64,000 nt of DNA from an uncultured Acidobacteriota bacterium. GTDB lineage: Bacteria; Acidobacteriota; UBA6911; RPQK01; JAJDTT01. The notes below the pieces were generated by a model. The model searched no databases and had not been told where the DNA came from. It saw only the letters and a program-made list of their open reading frames with translations. Positions 8,246 to 16,573 of the stretch are shown piece by piece. Position 1 is the stretch's first letter. The number at the start of each line of letters is the position of its first letter. The position numbers and the translations under genes are program-made. The stretch is from the NCBI GenBank assembly GCA_951812665.1, contig CATOST010000018.1, positions 310,001 through 374,000 on the forward strand, given 5' to 3'.

Positions 8246-10246
8246 TCAGGCGGCTTCGGTTCGAATTCTCTCCCTCCGGCGTCGAACGCGAGTTCGTGCA
8301 GCCGGCTTCTTGTCCGGGAAAAAGAGGAAGACCCCCGCCAGTACCATGATGCCGATACCGATCCAGACCCACTGGACCATGGGGTTCAGGAAGAGGTGAA
8401 ACGTCGCCTGGGTCAGGTCTTCGTTGTATCCGGACAGGACGACGTAGACGTCATCCATGAGGGTGCGGCGAATCGCCACTTCGCTCTGGGGTTGCTTAGT
8501 CTTGTGGTGGAAGTGTTTCTGCGGAAAGAAGTTTCCGATGGGATCCTGGTTTTCGTATCCGCTGATTCGAGCGTAGACGACATCCTTTTCCGGATCCGAT
8601 CTCGTGACCAGTTCATGAAACTTGAGGGTGTACTGACCCACCCTGAACTCCTCGCCCCGGTTCACGGTGACCAACTCCTCATGGGAGAAGAACGAGCTGG
8701 AAATGATGCCGATGAAGGCCACGACGACACCCAGGTGGATGATGAAGCCGCCGTAGCGGCGCTTGTTCATCAGGGTCAGGTCCTTCAGGGCGACCAGGAA
8801 CGAGGAGGACCGGATGCCCTGGCGGGCACGCGCGCCCTTGTAGAATTCGAAGAAGACGCAAAAGGCCACGAAGCCGCAGGCGGAGTAGAAAAGCAGAGGA
8901 ATCAGGCTCCGCACGCCCAGGAACAGGGCGAGCCCTCCAAAAAGCAGTCCGCCGGCCAGGGGGATCAGGAAGTTCCGCCGGAAATTCTTGAAGGAGGCCT
9001 TTCTCCAGGCGATCAGGGGACAGATTCCGGTGAGCGCCAGGAGGGTCAGGGCCAGGGGCCAGGTGACCTTGTTGAAGAAGGGCGACGACACCGTGATCTT
9101 CTCCCCTTGGACCCACTCGGAGATGATGGGAAAGACGGTCCCCCAGAAGATGGCGAAGCAGATGGAGACGAACAACAGGTTGTTCAAGAGGAAGGTCGCT
9201 TCCCGCGAGAGAAAGGACTTCATCCGCTGTTCGCTCCGCAGCTGATCCGATCTACGGACGATCCAGAAGACCCCGAACAGGGTCGACAGCAGCAGGAAAA
9301 TCGCCAGCATCGGTCCCAGGTTGGAGATGGCGAAGGAGTGGACCGATGAGATTACGCCGCTCCGGGTGATGAAAGTGCCGAAGATGGAAAGCTCGAAGGC
9401 AACCAGAACCAGGATGAAGTTCCAGAGCTTCAGCATCCCCTTCTTCTCGGTGATCATGATGGAGTGCAGGAAGGCGGTGGCGAAGAGCCAGGGCATGAAG
9501 GAAGAGTTCTCCACCGGGTCCCACGCCCAATATCCTCCCCATCCCAGCTCCTCGTAGGCCCATACACCCCCCAACGTGAACCCCATGGTCAGGAAGATCC
9601 AGGCCACCAGAGTCCAGCGCCGGGTCACGCGGATCCAGGACGTATCCAGCTTGCGGGACATGAGAGCGGCCATGGCGAAGGCGAAGGGTATGGTCAGGCC
9701 GATGTAACCCAGGTAGAGAATGGGCGGGTGGATCACCATGTACGAGTTCTGGAGCAGCGGATTGAGACCGTTGCCGTCGGACGGAGCCGTTCCGGGAGGA
9801 AAGGTGTCGAAGGGGTTGGTGGCAAAGGCCAACAGGAGCATGAAGAAGCCCAGGGTCCCGGCCATTACGGCGGTGGCGTAGGGCATCAATTTCCGGTTGC
9901 GGTTCCGATTCTGGACCACCGCAACCAGGCAGAAGAAGGCCAGGACCAGGGCCCACATGAGCAGGCTCCCCGCCTGCCCGCCCCAGAACGCCGTGAACTT
10001 GTAGACCGTGGGGATGCTGCTGGCGCTGTAACTGGCGACGTATTGCACCCGGAACTCGTCCGTCATCAGGAGGCCGATGAGGCAGGCGGAGGCCGCCACC
10101 ACGATCACGAAGGCGGCCACCAGACTGTTCTCGGCGCTCCGGGCCAGGGCCAGGTTCTTCCGGCGTCCCGCGATGCCCGCCGCGATGGCGCCGTAGCCGG
10201 ACAGAGTTAGACCGGCAAGCAGACAGTATCGACCCAGTTCAATCAT
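8246..10246 (-). CDS. ccmF: Cytochrome c heme lyase CcmF
   Basis: 666 residues, standard CcmF size, with more than a dozen hydrophobic segments. It has the WGGQAGS segment near residue 88, the HPP motif near 173 and the WWD heme-handling domain (GWGGYWAWDPVENSSF, about residues 235-250). The C-terminal third has the large periplasmic domain followed by a last helix and a basic tail. CcmF attaches heme from CcmE to apocytochromes, normally with CcmH. It is 6 bases downstream of ccmE. Confidence 0.97.
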   Translation of the reverse strand: MIELGRYCLLAGLTLSGYGAIAAGIAGRRKNLALARSAENSLVAAFVIVVAASACLIGLLMTDEFRVQYVASYSASSIPTVYKFTAFWGGQAGSLLMWALVLAFFCLVAVVQNRNRNRKLMPYATAVMAGTLGFFMLLLAFATNPFDTFPPGTAPSDGNGLNPLLQNSYMVIHPPILYLGYIGLTIPFAFAMAALMSRKLDTSWIRVTRRWTLVAWIFLTMGFTLGGVWAYEELGWGGYWAWDPVENSSFMPWLFATAFLHSIMITEKKGMLKLWNFILVLVAFELSIFGTFITRSGVISSVHSFAISNLGPMLAIFLLLSTLFGVFWIVRRSDQLRSEQRMKSFLSREATFLLNNLLFVSICFAIFWGTVFPIISEWVQGEKITVSSPFFNKVTWPLALTLLALTGICPLIAWRKASFKNFRRNFLIPLAGGLLFGGLALFLGVRSLIPLLFYSACGFVAFCVFFEFYKGARARQGIRSSSFLVALKDLTLMNKRRYGGFIIHLGVVVAFIGIISSSFFSHEELVTVNRGEEFRVGQYTLKFHELVTRSDPEKDVVYARISGYENQDPIGNFFPQKHFHHKTKQPQSEVAIRRTLMDDVYVVLSGYNEDLTQATFHLFLNPMVQWVWIGIGIMVLAGVFLFFPDKKPAARTRVRRRRERIRTEAA

Positions 10247-10252
10247 GTTGCG

Positions 10253-10717
10253 TCAATAGGGCCTGTCGGGGGTCTGGGGCTTGTCGGAGGAAGCCGTCTG
10301 TGCTTCCTCATATTTGGAGGGACATTTGGCCATCAGGATCGTGGCCTGGAAATGGTGCCGGTCGGCTTGGTAGGTGCCCTCGACCACGACTTCCGCCCCG
10401 TCCTTGAAGGTATCGGGGATGATCCCCTGATAGGTGACGGGAAGAGTGTTGGTGGTCTTCTTTTCCATCACCAGGAAATCGACCTGTGACCGCTCCCGAT
10501 CGATTCGGATGGTGCCGGAAGAGACGTGTCCATGGACGCGCATCCCCAAGCCGGCGAGGTCCGACTTCTTTTCCATCAGCTCCGACAGGGTGTAGTAGTA
10601 GACCATGTTGTCGTTGATGCCGCTGAACATCAGGTAGCTCACGGCGCCCACGATCAACAGGCCGGCCACGATGAATTTCGGTGCGGGCAATCTGGAAGCG
10701 TCCATGGTGCCGGTCAT
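10253..10717 (-). CDS. ccmE: Heme chaperone CcmE, cysteine (CxxxY) type
   Basis: A 154-residue protein from the ATG at 10717: N-terminal membrane anchor (about 14-33), then the OB-fold periplasmic domain. The heme-attachment motif reads LMAKCPSKYE, with Cys132 where most CcmE proteins have the covalent-heme His, and Tyr136 conserved. This is the CxxxY variant known from Desulfovibrio and archaea ('System I*'). It is the first gene of the ccm operon. A longer form from an ATG at 10768 is possible but adds a basic, non-conserved leader with no clear ribosome site. No ccmG or ccmH gene is present in the window. Confidence 0.93.
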   Translation of the reverse strand: MTGTMDASRLPAPKFIVAGLLIVGAVSYLMFSGINDNMVYYYTLSELMEKKSDLAGLGMRVHGHVSSGTIRIDRERSQVDFLVMEKKTTNTLPVTYQGIIPDTFKDGAEVVVEGTYQADRHHFQATILMAKCPSKYEEAQTASSDKPQTPDRPY

Positions 10718-10863
10718 TGTAACAACTTCTCGGCGTCTAGAGAAGCGATGAAACAAGAGGAAAGGCAAGGGAGGCGCCGGGACAACCCTTGGGGTGGTTC
10801 GGCCTCACGCGAGGGATATGGCTGGAGAAGAGAATGGAAAGCCGGAGAAATGGCACACATGAG

Positions 10864-10892
10864 TTGATGTATATACAGAATGTATATATAAG
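10864..10892 (+). promoter_or_regulatory. brnTA promoter with overlapping operator
   Basis: TTGATG (10864-10869) and TATAAG (10887-10892) are 17 bases apart, a good sigma70-type promoter. A perfect palindrome TGTATATACA (10868-10877) lies in the spacer, and its first eight bases recur at 10881-10888 over the -10 box. BrnA antitoxins are known to repress their own operon, so these are the likely BrnA or BrnTA operator sites. Confidence 0.65.
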
Positions 10893-10928
10893 AAATAAAG
10901 AAGGTCGTCACATGGCGACAACGAAGCG

Positions 10929-11228
10929 ATGCCGTTGCAGTTTGAATGGGATGATGAAAAGGATAAGGCCAATCGCGCGAAACACGGCATCGGTTTTGAG
11001 GAAGCCAAGGTCATCTTCACCCGGCCCGTGGTCACTGCCCGGGATGGTCGCCGCGACTACGGTGAGGAACGTCTTATCAGTTATGGGCGGATCGGCAAAT
11101 CAATCGTCGTCGTGGTGATTCACACGAGGCGACTCGGGCGAATCCGTCTGATTTCCACCCGTAAGGCCAACCGCAGGGAAAGGCGCGCTTATTATGAGTA
11201 TCTCACCAAAGCGGATCCGGGAAATTGA
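10929..11228 (+). CDS. brnT: BrnT family toxin
   Basis: 99 residues of the BrnT ribonuclease family, RelE-like fold. Signatures are FEWDDEKDKANRAKHGIGFEEA at the N-terminus (split here as FEWDDEKD and NRAKHGIGFEEA), the ARDGRRDYGEERLISYGRI strand region and the C-terminal LISTRKANRRERRAYYEY helix with the basic residues thought to act in RNA cleavage. The brnA start overlaps its end by 35 bases. An apparent ribosome site (AAGAAGG) lies 8 bases before an out-of-frame ATG at 10912, so initiation of brnT at 10929 may be weak. Confidence 0.93.
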   Translation: MPLQFEWDDEKDKANRAKHGIGFEEAKVIFTRPVVTARDGRRDYGEERLISYGRIGKSIVVVVIHTRRLGRIRLISTRKANRRERRAYYEYLTKADPGN

Positions 11229-11448
11229 GGTCATCCGGGATGCGGACATCGACTATTCGGACATCCCGGAAGCCGATGAGAGCTTTTGGAGGCGTGCCGA
11301 ACTGCAAATGCCGCAGCCGAAGAAAGGGATCTATGTCCGCTTGGATGCCGACGTCATCGACTGGCTCAAATCGAGGGGCAAGGGTTACCAGACTCGCATG
11401 AACGCCATGTTGAGGGCGCTCATGGAAAGCGATCGGTCTTCACGCTGA
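11194..11448 (+). CDS. brnA: BrnA family antitoxin
   Basis: 84 residues of the BrnA family: an N-terminal toxin-binding stretch (RDADIDYSDIPEADESFWRRAEL) and a C-terminal ribbon-helix-helix DNA-binding domain (KKGIYVRLDADVIDWLKSRGKGYQTRMNAMLRAL, here given by its parts IYVRLDADVIDWLKS and GYQTRMNAMLRALM). It should neutralise BrnT and bind the palindromes upstream of brnT. The gene overlaps the end of brnT, the usual coupled arrangement. Confidence 0.93.
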   Translation: MSISPKRIREIEVIRDADIDYSDIPEADESFWRRAELQMPQPKKGIYVRLDADVIDWLKSRGKGYQTRMNAMLRALMESDRSSR

Positions 11449-11581
11449 GGAACCGACGCCGTCACCCGGCGGGTTTGCCTGACGTTGGACAGCTCGCTTA
11501 CCGACTGCAGGAGAACGGATTTTCTCGAACGGTGTGCGGCAGGAGTGTCCCGGTTGGGGAGGCCTGAGCGGCCACTTGGCG

Positions 11582-11626
11582 GAGACACGACCCCCTGAGA
11601 ACAGGCATAGGGGGTCGTGTCTCTTT
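11582..11626. terminator. Strong hairpin terminator between brnA and atpE
   Basis: Arms GAGACACGACCCCCT (11582-11596) and AGGGGGTCGTGTCTC (11609-11623) are perfectly complementary over 15 bp with a 12-base loop, followed by TTT. It lies between convergent genes and could end transcription from both sides, closing the atp operon after atpE. Confidence 0.8.
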
Positions 11627-11657
11627 ACTCGAGCCGTCGAACTCTCCCGAGGGGTGA

Positions 11658-11972
11658 TTAACCGCTCACCAGGAGCACGACGACGAAGGTCAGAAGGGCC
11701 AGGAACTCGATGAAGGCAAGTCCCAGGATGAAGAAGAATCGGATCGTGTCGGAGGCTCCGGGGTTTCTGGAGACCCCTTCGCAGGCGGCGGTCAGGACCC
11801 GGCTCTGCCCATAGCCGCAGCCGGCAGCGGCGATGGCCATGGCGACGGCGAGCCAGTGGATCTCCAGGCTGGTTGAGGCGCCGCCCTCCTCGGCCTGAGC
11901 CTGCACGGAAACCGCCGGCAACAGCAGAGCAACGACCAGAGCAATGGCCAGAAGGCCGAACTTTCGGTTCAT
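11658..11972 (-). CDS. atpE: ATP synthase F0 subunit c
   Basis: 104 residues from the ATG at 11972, chosen because GGAAGGAG precedes it. The N-terminus looks like a cleavable signal peptide (LLAIALVVALLLPAVSVQAQA), an addition known from several phyla. The two c-ring helices follow, joined by the polar loop EGVSRNPGA. The ion-binding Glu is in FIEFLALL of the second helix. A Gln is kept in the first helix (GYGQ), but the Ser next to the Glu found in Na+ enzymes is absent, so proton coupling is more likely. It is the last gene of a four-gene F0 operon. Confidence 0.95.
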   Translation of the reverse strand: MNRKFGLLAIALVVALLLPAVSVQAQAEEGGASTSLEIHWLAVAMAIAAAGCGYGQSRVLTAACEGVSRNPGASDTIRFFFILGLAFIEFLALLTFVVVLLVSG

Positions 11973-12026
11973 CAGATGACTCCTTCCAAGGTTTGAGGTG
12001 TGAGCCCGTCGCATGAAGCGCGCGAA

Positions 12027-12764
12027 TCAGTGTTCTTCGTCGTGAGCATGCTCCACGGAACCCGCGATGTAGACGATGGTCAAGACGGAGAAGATGAAAG
12101 CTTGCAGCGTGCCGGCAAATAAGCCCAGCGCCATCACCGGCATCGAGATCACAAAGGGAAACAGTTGGTTCAGGTTGGTGACGATCAGCTCCTCGGCGTA
12201 GATGTTGCCCATGAGCCGGACGGAGAGGGAGAAGGGACGCGCCAGGTGGCTGATGATCTCGATCACGAAAAGGACCGGGGCGATGGCCAGCGAGGGACCG
12301 GCGAAGTGAGCCATGTACCTGACGAAGCCATGAACCCGGAACCCATGGTAGTTGTAGTAGAGGAAGACGGTGATTCCGCAGGCCGCGGTGATGTTGATGT
12401 TGCTGGTGGGCGGCATGAACCCGGGGAAGAGCCCCAGGAGGTTCCCCGCCAGAATGTAGAGAAACAGAGTCCCGATCAAGGGAAAGAAGCGGCGGGCATC
12501 GGGTCCGATGATCTCCTTCATCAAGCCCAGCAAGCCCTCGAACAGAACTTCCAGCAGCTGTTGGACCGCGCCCGGATTGTCCACGCTCAAGCGCCTCCTC
12601 ACCAGGAGGGCGACCGCGGTGAGAATGAAACAGACGAAGATGACCATGACCAGGTGGGCCGGAAGGACATCGTGGTCCACTCGAAAGCCCAAGGCCTCGG
12701 CCACAGGATTCGCGAGGTAGCGGTTGAAGAGAGTCGCCGACAGGAACTCGTGGTGCTGATCCAT
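12027..12764 (-). CDS. atpB: ATP synthase F0 subunit a
   Basis: A 245-residue membrane protein with the subunit a signature FSLSVRLMGNIYAEELIV, which holds the essential Arg of the proton path, and the conserved PFVISMPVMALGLFAGTLQAFIFSVL last helices. It forms the half-channels against the c ring. It lies between atpI and atpE with a 54-base gap to the latter. Length is typical. Confidence 0.97.
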   Translation of the reverse strand: MDQHHEFLSATLFNRYLANPVAEALGFRVDHDVLPAHLVMVIFVCFILTAVALLVRRRLSVDNPGAVQQLLEVLFEGLLGLMKEIIGPDARRFFPLIGTLFLYILAGNLLGLFPGFMPPTSNINITAACGITVFLYYNYHGFRVHGFVRYMAHFAGPSLAIAPVLFVIEIISHLARPFSLSVRLMGNIYAEELIVTNLNQLFPFVISMPVMALGLFAGTLQAFIFSVLTIVYIAGSVEHAHDEEH

Positions 12765-12833
12765 TTCCGGTCCTGTTTCAGAAGTTCGTCCGTCCCGAGG
12801 GTGTCACGCCGGATCAGGCATGAACTGTGCGGG

Positions 12834-13172
12834 TCAGGATTTGTACAACGCCTCCAACATTGCTGAAAGGATGGGTACGGAAAGCCCCAGGACCGCCCCC
12901 GGCACACTCAAAAAAGGAATTTGCATCATAGCAAAGAGACCTCCCAGCATCAAGATCATGCGACCCCCGTTCAGGGCCAGAAATCGCAGGGCTGAAGGCT
13001 TCCCGCCCGGCGCCAGCAGCCGCGCGGCCAGCCGGTCCAGGACCTTGAGGTTCAGGAGCGAGGCGAGTGCGCCGGCCAGGATGGAAAGGGCCGTCCAGAA
13101 TCCATAAACCCATCCCCCGACAACGGAGATGGCGATCAGGAGAATCATTGCATTGCGTGAAATGCGCTCCAA
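12834..13172 (-). CDS. atpI: ATP synthase subunit I-like protein
   Basis: 112 residues, four hydrophobic segments with a basic stretch between helices 2 and 3 (LNLKVLDRLAARLLAPGGK). Size, topology and position directly upstream of atpB match AtpI (ATP synthase I chain), a c-ring assembly factor. The sequence is variable in this family, so position carries much of the weight. It starts three bases after the stop of the small AtpZ-like gene. Confidence 0.78.
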   Translation of the reverse strand: MERISRNAMILLIAISVVGGWVYGFWTALSILAGALASLLNLKVLDRLAARLLAPGGKPSALRFLALNGGRMILMLGGLFAMMQIPFLSVPGAVLGLSVPILSAMLEALYKS

Positions 13173-13175
13173 ATC

Positions 13176-13391
13176 TTACCTGCTGAACATTCTCACGACT
13201 CGGACCAGACCGGCCACTCCCCCGAGCAGCAACCCGGCCACGGAGATCCAAGGATCGGAATCCAAGCGCCGGTCCAAAAAATAGCCGATCAGGTAACCGA
13301 CCAGGAGACACGAGGGAAGCAGAAAAATGATGGAGCTGTAGCGAGCCACCTGGGCGTAGACACCCCCTTTTTTCCGCTTGCCGTTTCGCAA
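13176..13391 (-). CDS. atpZ: AtpZ/AtpI-type small ATP synthase-associated protein
   Basis: 71 residues with two membrane helices joined by a short charged turn (YLIGYFLDRRLDSDPW), the hallmark of the AtpZ / 'F0F1-ATPase subunit' family that forms a Mg/Ca channel with AtpI. It is the first gene of the F0 operon on the minus strand and follows nuoN by 88 bases. Short length limits certainty. Confidence 0.75.
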   Translation of the reverse strand: MRNGKRKKGGVYAQVARYSSIIFLLPSCLLVGYLIGYFLDRRLDSDPWISVAGLLLGGVAGLVRVVRMFSR

Positions 13392-13479
13392 CTCTTTCCG
13401 CCCTTCCGATCCGTCTCCAAGTTGCCGGACGAACGGCGGCGCCGTCGTCGTCGGTGCTGGAAGGAGGCGTCCGGAGCCG

Positions 13480-15009
13480 TCAGAAAATCAGGGAGAGGCT
13501 GGCGATTCGGGCCAGGTCGAAGAAAGGATCCGGATAGATCCCCATGGCGATGGTAAAGAACCCCGTGACCAAAAGGACGAACCAGACACCCACCGAAAAG
13601 CTCAACGGGACCGGGAGCGCCTCCTTCTCGATGAACATGGCCACCACGATCCGCAAGTAATAGAAGAGGGAGACGACGGCATTGAGGGCGGCCACCACGG
13701 CCAGCCACATCAGCAACTGTCCATGGGCCTGACCGGCTGCCAGGGCCGATTCGATCACCGCTGCGAATACCGCGTACTTGGCGATGAATCCGGCCAGAGG
13801 GGGAATTCCCGCCAGGGACAGGAAGAAAATGAGATTCAGTATCGCCAGACCGGGATGCTTGAAGTAGAGGCCGTTGAAGTCCTCGATCGATTCCCCGATC
13901 ACGTCCTTCCGCCGCAGCAGAATGACGATGGCCCAGGCGCCGAGATTCATGAAGGTATAGGCGAACAGATAGAGCACCGATGCCGAGATCCCCGGTTGGG
14001 AACCCACCACCAGTCCCATCAGAATGAATCCGGCGTGGGAGATGCTGGAGTAGGCAAGCAGCCGCTTGACGTTCTGCTGAGTGACCGCGGCCACGTTTCC
14101 CCAGGTCATGGTCGCCATGGCGATGACGGCCAGGACCCCGATGTACAGGTCGTGGAAGTCGTGAAAGGTCACGTAGAAGATTCGCAGGAAAACGGCGAAT
14201 GCGGCTCCCTTGACCGCCACCGACATGAAGGCGGTGATGCCGGTGGGCGCGCCCTCATAGGCATCGGGCGCCCACATGTGGAAGGGGACGGCCGCGATCT
14301 TGAAGCAGAGACCGGCCAGCATCAGAAAGAGGGCCAGGATCAACAGGGTGTTGTCTTCCCGCTTGGCCGCCTCCTGGGCGATGACGTTCAGGTTGGTGCT
14401 GCCGCTGATCCCGTAGAGCAGGGACATCCCGTACAGGATGATGGCAGTGGAGAAGGCGCCCATGAGGAAGTATTTCATGGAGGCCTCGTTGGAGCGGCGC
14501 TGCCGGCGCAGAAAGCCGACCAGGATGTAGGTCGACACGGACATCAGCTCCAGGCCCACGAAGATGGTGACCAGGTCGATGGCCCCGGCCATGAACATCA
14601 TGCCGGAGGTGGCGAAGAGGATGATGGCGTAGTACTCGCTGTGTTGGGCGTCCTCAATGTCCAGATGCCGGTAGGAAAGGGCGACCGCCAGAATGGCCGA
14701 GACCAGGAAGAGGATTCCGAAGACCTCGGAGAAGGCGTCCTGGGTCACCATGTTGTAAAAGGCATCCCCGTTACCGGTGCCCCACAGGCGCCAGAGCTGA
14801 AGCAAGGCCCCCAGTAGCCCGCCCAGGGCAAACACCACCGACAAGGACTTTCCGCGGAATCCCAGGAGCCGGGTCCCCCGCCCGGGCAGGATGAAGTCGA
14901 TGCAGAGGAGTCCCAGGCCCCAGACGATCAGATGCAATTGAGGTGCGATGGCCCGGGCGTTCAGGGAGAGAAAACTGGCAAGGTCCCCGCCCGTCGGTAT
15001 TTCGGGCAT
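13480..15009 (-). CDS. nuoN: NADH-quinone oxidoreductase subunit N
   Basis: A 509-residue polytopic antiporter-like subunit of complex I, about 14 helices. The conserved Lys-bearing and Glu-bearing helices are visible (VGLELMSVSTYILVGFLR; FKIAAVPFHMWAPDAYEGAP; QNVKRLLAYSSISHAGFIL). It pumps protons in the membrane arm. It is the last gene of the nuo operon and starts directly after the nuoM stop with no spacer. Confidence 0.97.
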   Translation of the reverse strand: MPEIPTGGDLASFLSLNARAIAPQLHLIVWGLGLLCIDFILPGRGTRLLGFRGKSLSVVFALGGLLGALLQLWRLWGTGNGDAFYNMVTQDAFSEVFGILFLVSAILAVALSYRHLDIEDAQHSEYYAIILFATSGMMFMAGAIDLVTIFVGLELMSVSTYILVGFLRRQRRSNEASMKYFLMGAFSTAIILYGMSLLYGISGSTNLNVIAQEAAKREDNTLLILALFLMLAGLCFKIAAVPFHMWAPDAYEGAPTGITAFMSVAVKGAAFAVFLRIFYVTFHDFHDLYIGVLAVIAMATMTWGNVAAVTQQNVKRLLAYSSISHAGFILMGLVVGSQPGISASVLYLFAYTFMNLGAWAIVILLRRKDVIGESIEDFNGLYFKHPGLAILNLIFFLSLAGIPPLAGFIAKYAVFAAVIESALAAGQAHGQLLMWLAVVAALNAVVSLFYYLRIVVAMFIEKEALPVPLSFSVGVWFVLLVTGFFTIAMGIYPDPFFDLARIASLSLIF

Positions 15010-16569
15010 CTATCGATCTCCGATCTCGGCCTGCATGGAGCGAGGCTGGAATTCCCCGGGCCTCACCTTCTCCACGATCTGATTGACCGGCTCGTGCAGG
15101 TAGGACAGAAACGGACTCGGGTAGAGGCCGATCCAGAAGGCCAGAATGATGAGGGGGACGAAGGTCGCCAGCTCCCGGGGAGTCAGGTCCGGAAGCTGGC
15201 GGTTCTCTTCCTGCTTGATGGTCCCGAACATCACCCGCTGGTACAGCCAGAGCATGTACGCTGCCCCGAGGACGATGCCGCTGGCCCCGAAAACGGCCCA
15301 GAGCTTGTAGTCGGGATCGGCAAAGACCCCCTGCAGCACCATGAACTCTCCGATGAATCCGTTGAGCGTGGGCATGCCGATGGAGGAGAGGGTCATGATC
15401 AGAAAGACCACGGCGTACACCGGCATGACGTGGGACAGACCGCTGTAGTCGCTGATCATGCGGGTGTGCCGGCGCTCGTAGATGATTCCCACGATCAGGA
15501 AGAGGGCTCCGGTGGAGATCCCGTGGTTGATCATCTGGAGGATGCCTCCCTCCAGCGCCACCGGCGTCACGATGAAGACGCCCAGCATGCAGAATCCCAG
15601 GTGGCTGACCGAGGAGTACGCCACCAGTTTCTTCATGTCCTTCTGCATCATGGCCACCAGGGCCCCGTAGATGATCCCGACCACGGAGATGGCCATCATC
15701 CAGGGCAGGAACTCCATGGTGGCGTCGGGAAGGATGGGAAGGCTGAAACGGACGAAACCATACGTGCCCATCTTGAGGAGCACTCCGGCCAGAATGACCG
15801 AGCCGGCTGTCGGAGCCTCGACGTGGGCGTCCGGGAGCCAGGTATGGAAGGGGAACAACGGAACCTTGATGGCGAAACCGACGAACATGGCCAGGAAGAT
15901 CCAGTACTGGAGATCGGGCGGGATGCCCAGTTCCTGGAAGGCCAGAACGTCGAACGACCAGACTCCCTTGACGGCGTACTGATGAAAGTAGAGGGCCAGG
16001 ATTCCCAGCAGGAGCAGGACCGATCCCAGCAGCGTGTAGAGGAAGAACTTGATGGCGGCGTACAGTTTCCGGGGGCCGCCCCAGATGCCGATGATGAAGT
16101 ACATGGGCACCAGCATCACTTCCCAGAAAACGTAGAAGAAGAAGAAGTCCAGGGCCATGAATACGCCCAGCATCCCCGTCTGCAGGATCAGGAAGTAGCA
16201 GTAGTACTCGCGGACCCGGGTGGTGATGGCGTTCCACGACGAGAGAATGGAGATGGATCCGAGCAGGGTGGTCAGCAGGATCAACAGCAGGCTGATGCCG
16301 TCGATTCCGAAATAGTACTGGACCCCCAGCGACTCGATCCACGGGGCCTTGAAGACGAAACGCATCCCGGTCGAGTCGATGTACTCCGGCCGGTTGAAAT
16401 GGGTGATCAGGGGGATGGAGACCAGGAACCCCAGAAAGGCGACGATGTTGGCGATCCACTTGACCTCGGTCTCATGCTCCTTCCCCTTGGGCCAGAACAG
16501 AATGATCAGCACGCCCAGGAGGGGGAAGAAGCAGACGATGGTCAGGATGTTGGTCATGAAAAAGCCCAT
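15010..16569 (-). CDS. nuoM: NADH-quinone oxidoreductase subunit M
   Basis: A 519-residue antiporter-like subunit with about 14 helices. Key segments are FFFFYVFWEVMLVPMYFIIG (Glu of the proton path), FPFHTWLPDAHVEAPT, and QKDMKKLVAYSSVSHLGF with the channel Lys. It forms one of three proton pumps in the membrane arm. It begins 4 bases after nuoL ends. Confidence 0.98.
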   Translation of the reverse strand: MGFFMTNILTIVCFFPLLGVLIILFWPKGKEHETEVKWIANIVAFLGFLVSIPLITHFNRPEYIDSTGMRFVFKAPWIESLGVQYYFGIDGISLLLILLTTLLGSISILSSWNAITTRVREYYCYFLILQTGMLGVFMALDFFFFYVFWEVMLVPMYFIIGIWGGPRKLYAAIKFFLYTLLGSVLLLLGILALYFHQYAVKGVWSFDVLAFQELGIPPDLQYWIFLAMFVGFAIKVPLFPFHTWLPDAHVEAPTAGSVILAGVLLKMGTYGFVRFSLPILPDATMEFLPWMMAISVVGIIYGALVAMMQKDMKKLVAYSSVSHLGFCMLGVFIVTPVALEGGILQMINHGISTGALFLIVGIIYERRHTRMISDYSGLSHVMPVYAVVFLIMTLSSIGMPTLNGFIGEFMVLQGVFADPDYKLWAVFGASGIVLGAAYMLWLYQRVMFGTIKQEENRQLPDLTPRELATFVPLIILAFWIGLYPSPFLSYLHEPVNQIVEKVRPGEFQPRSMQAEIGDR

Positions 16570-16573
16570 AGGA

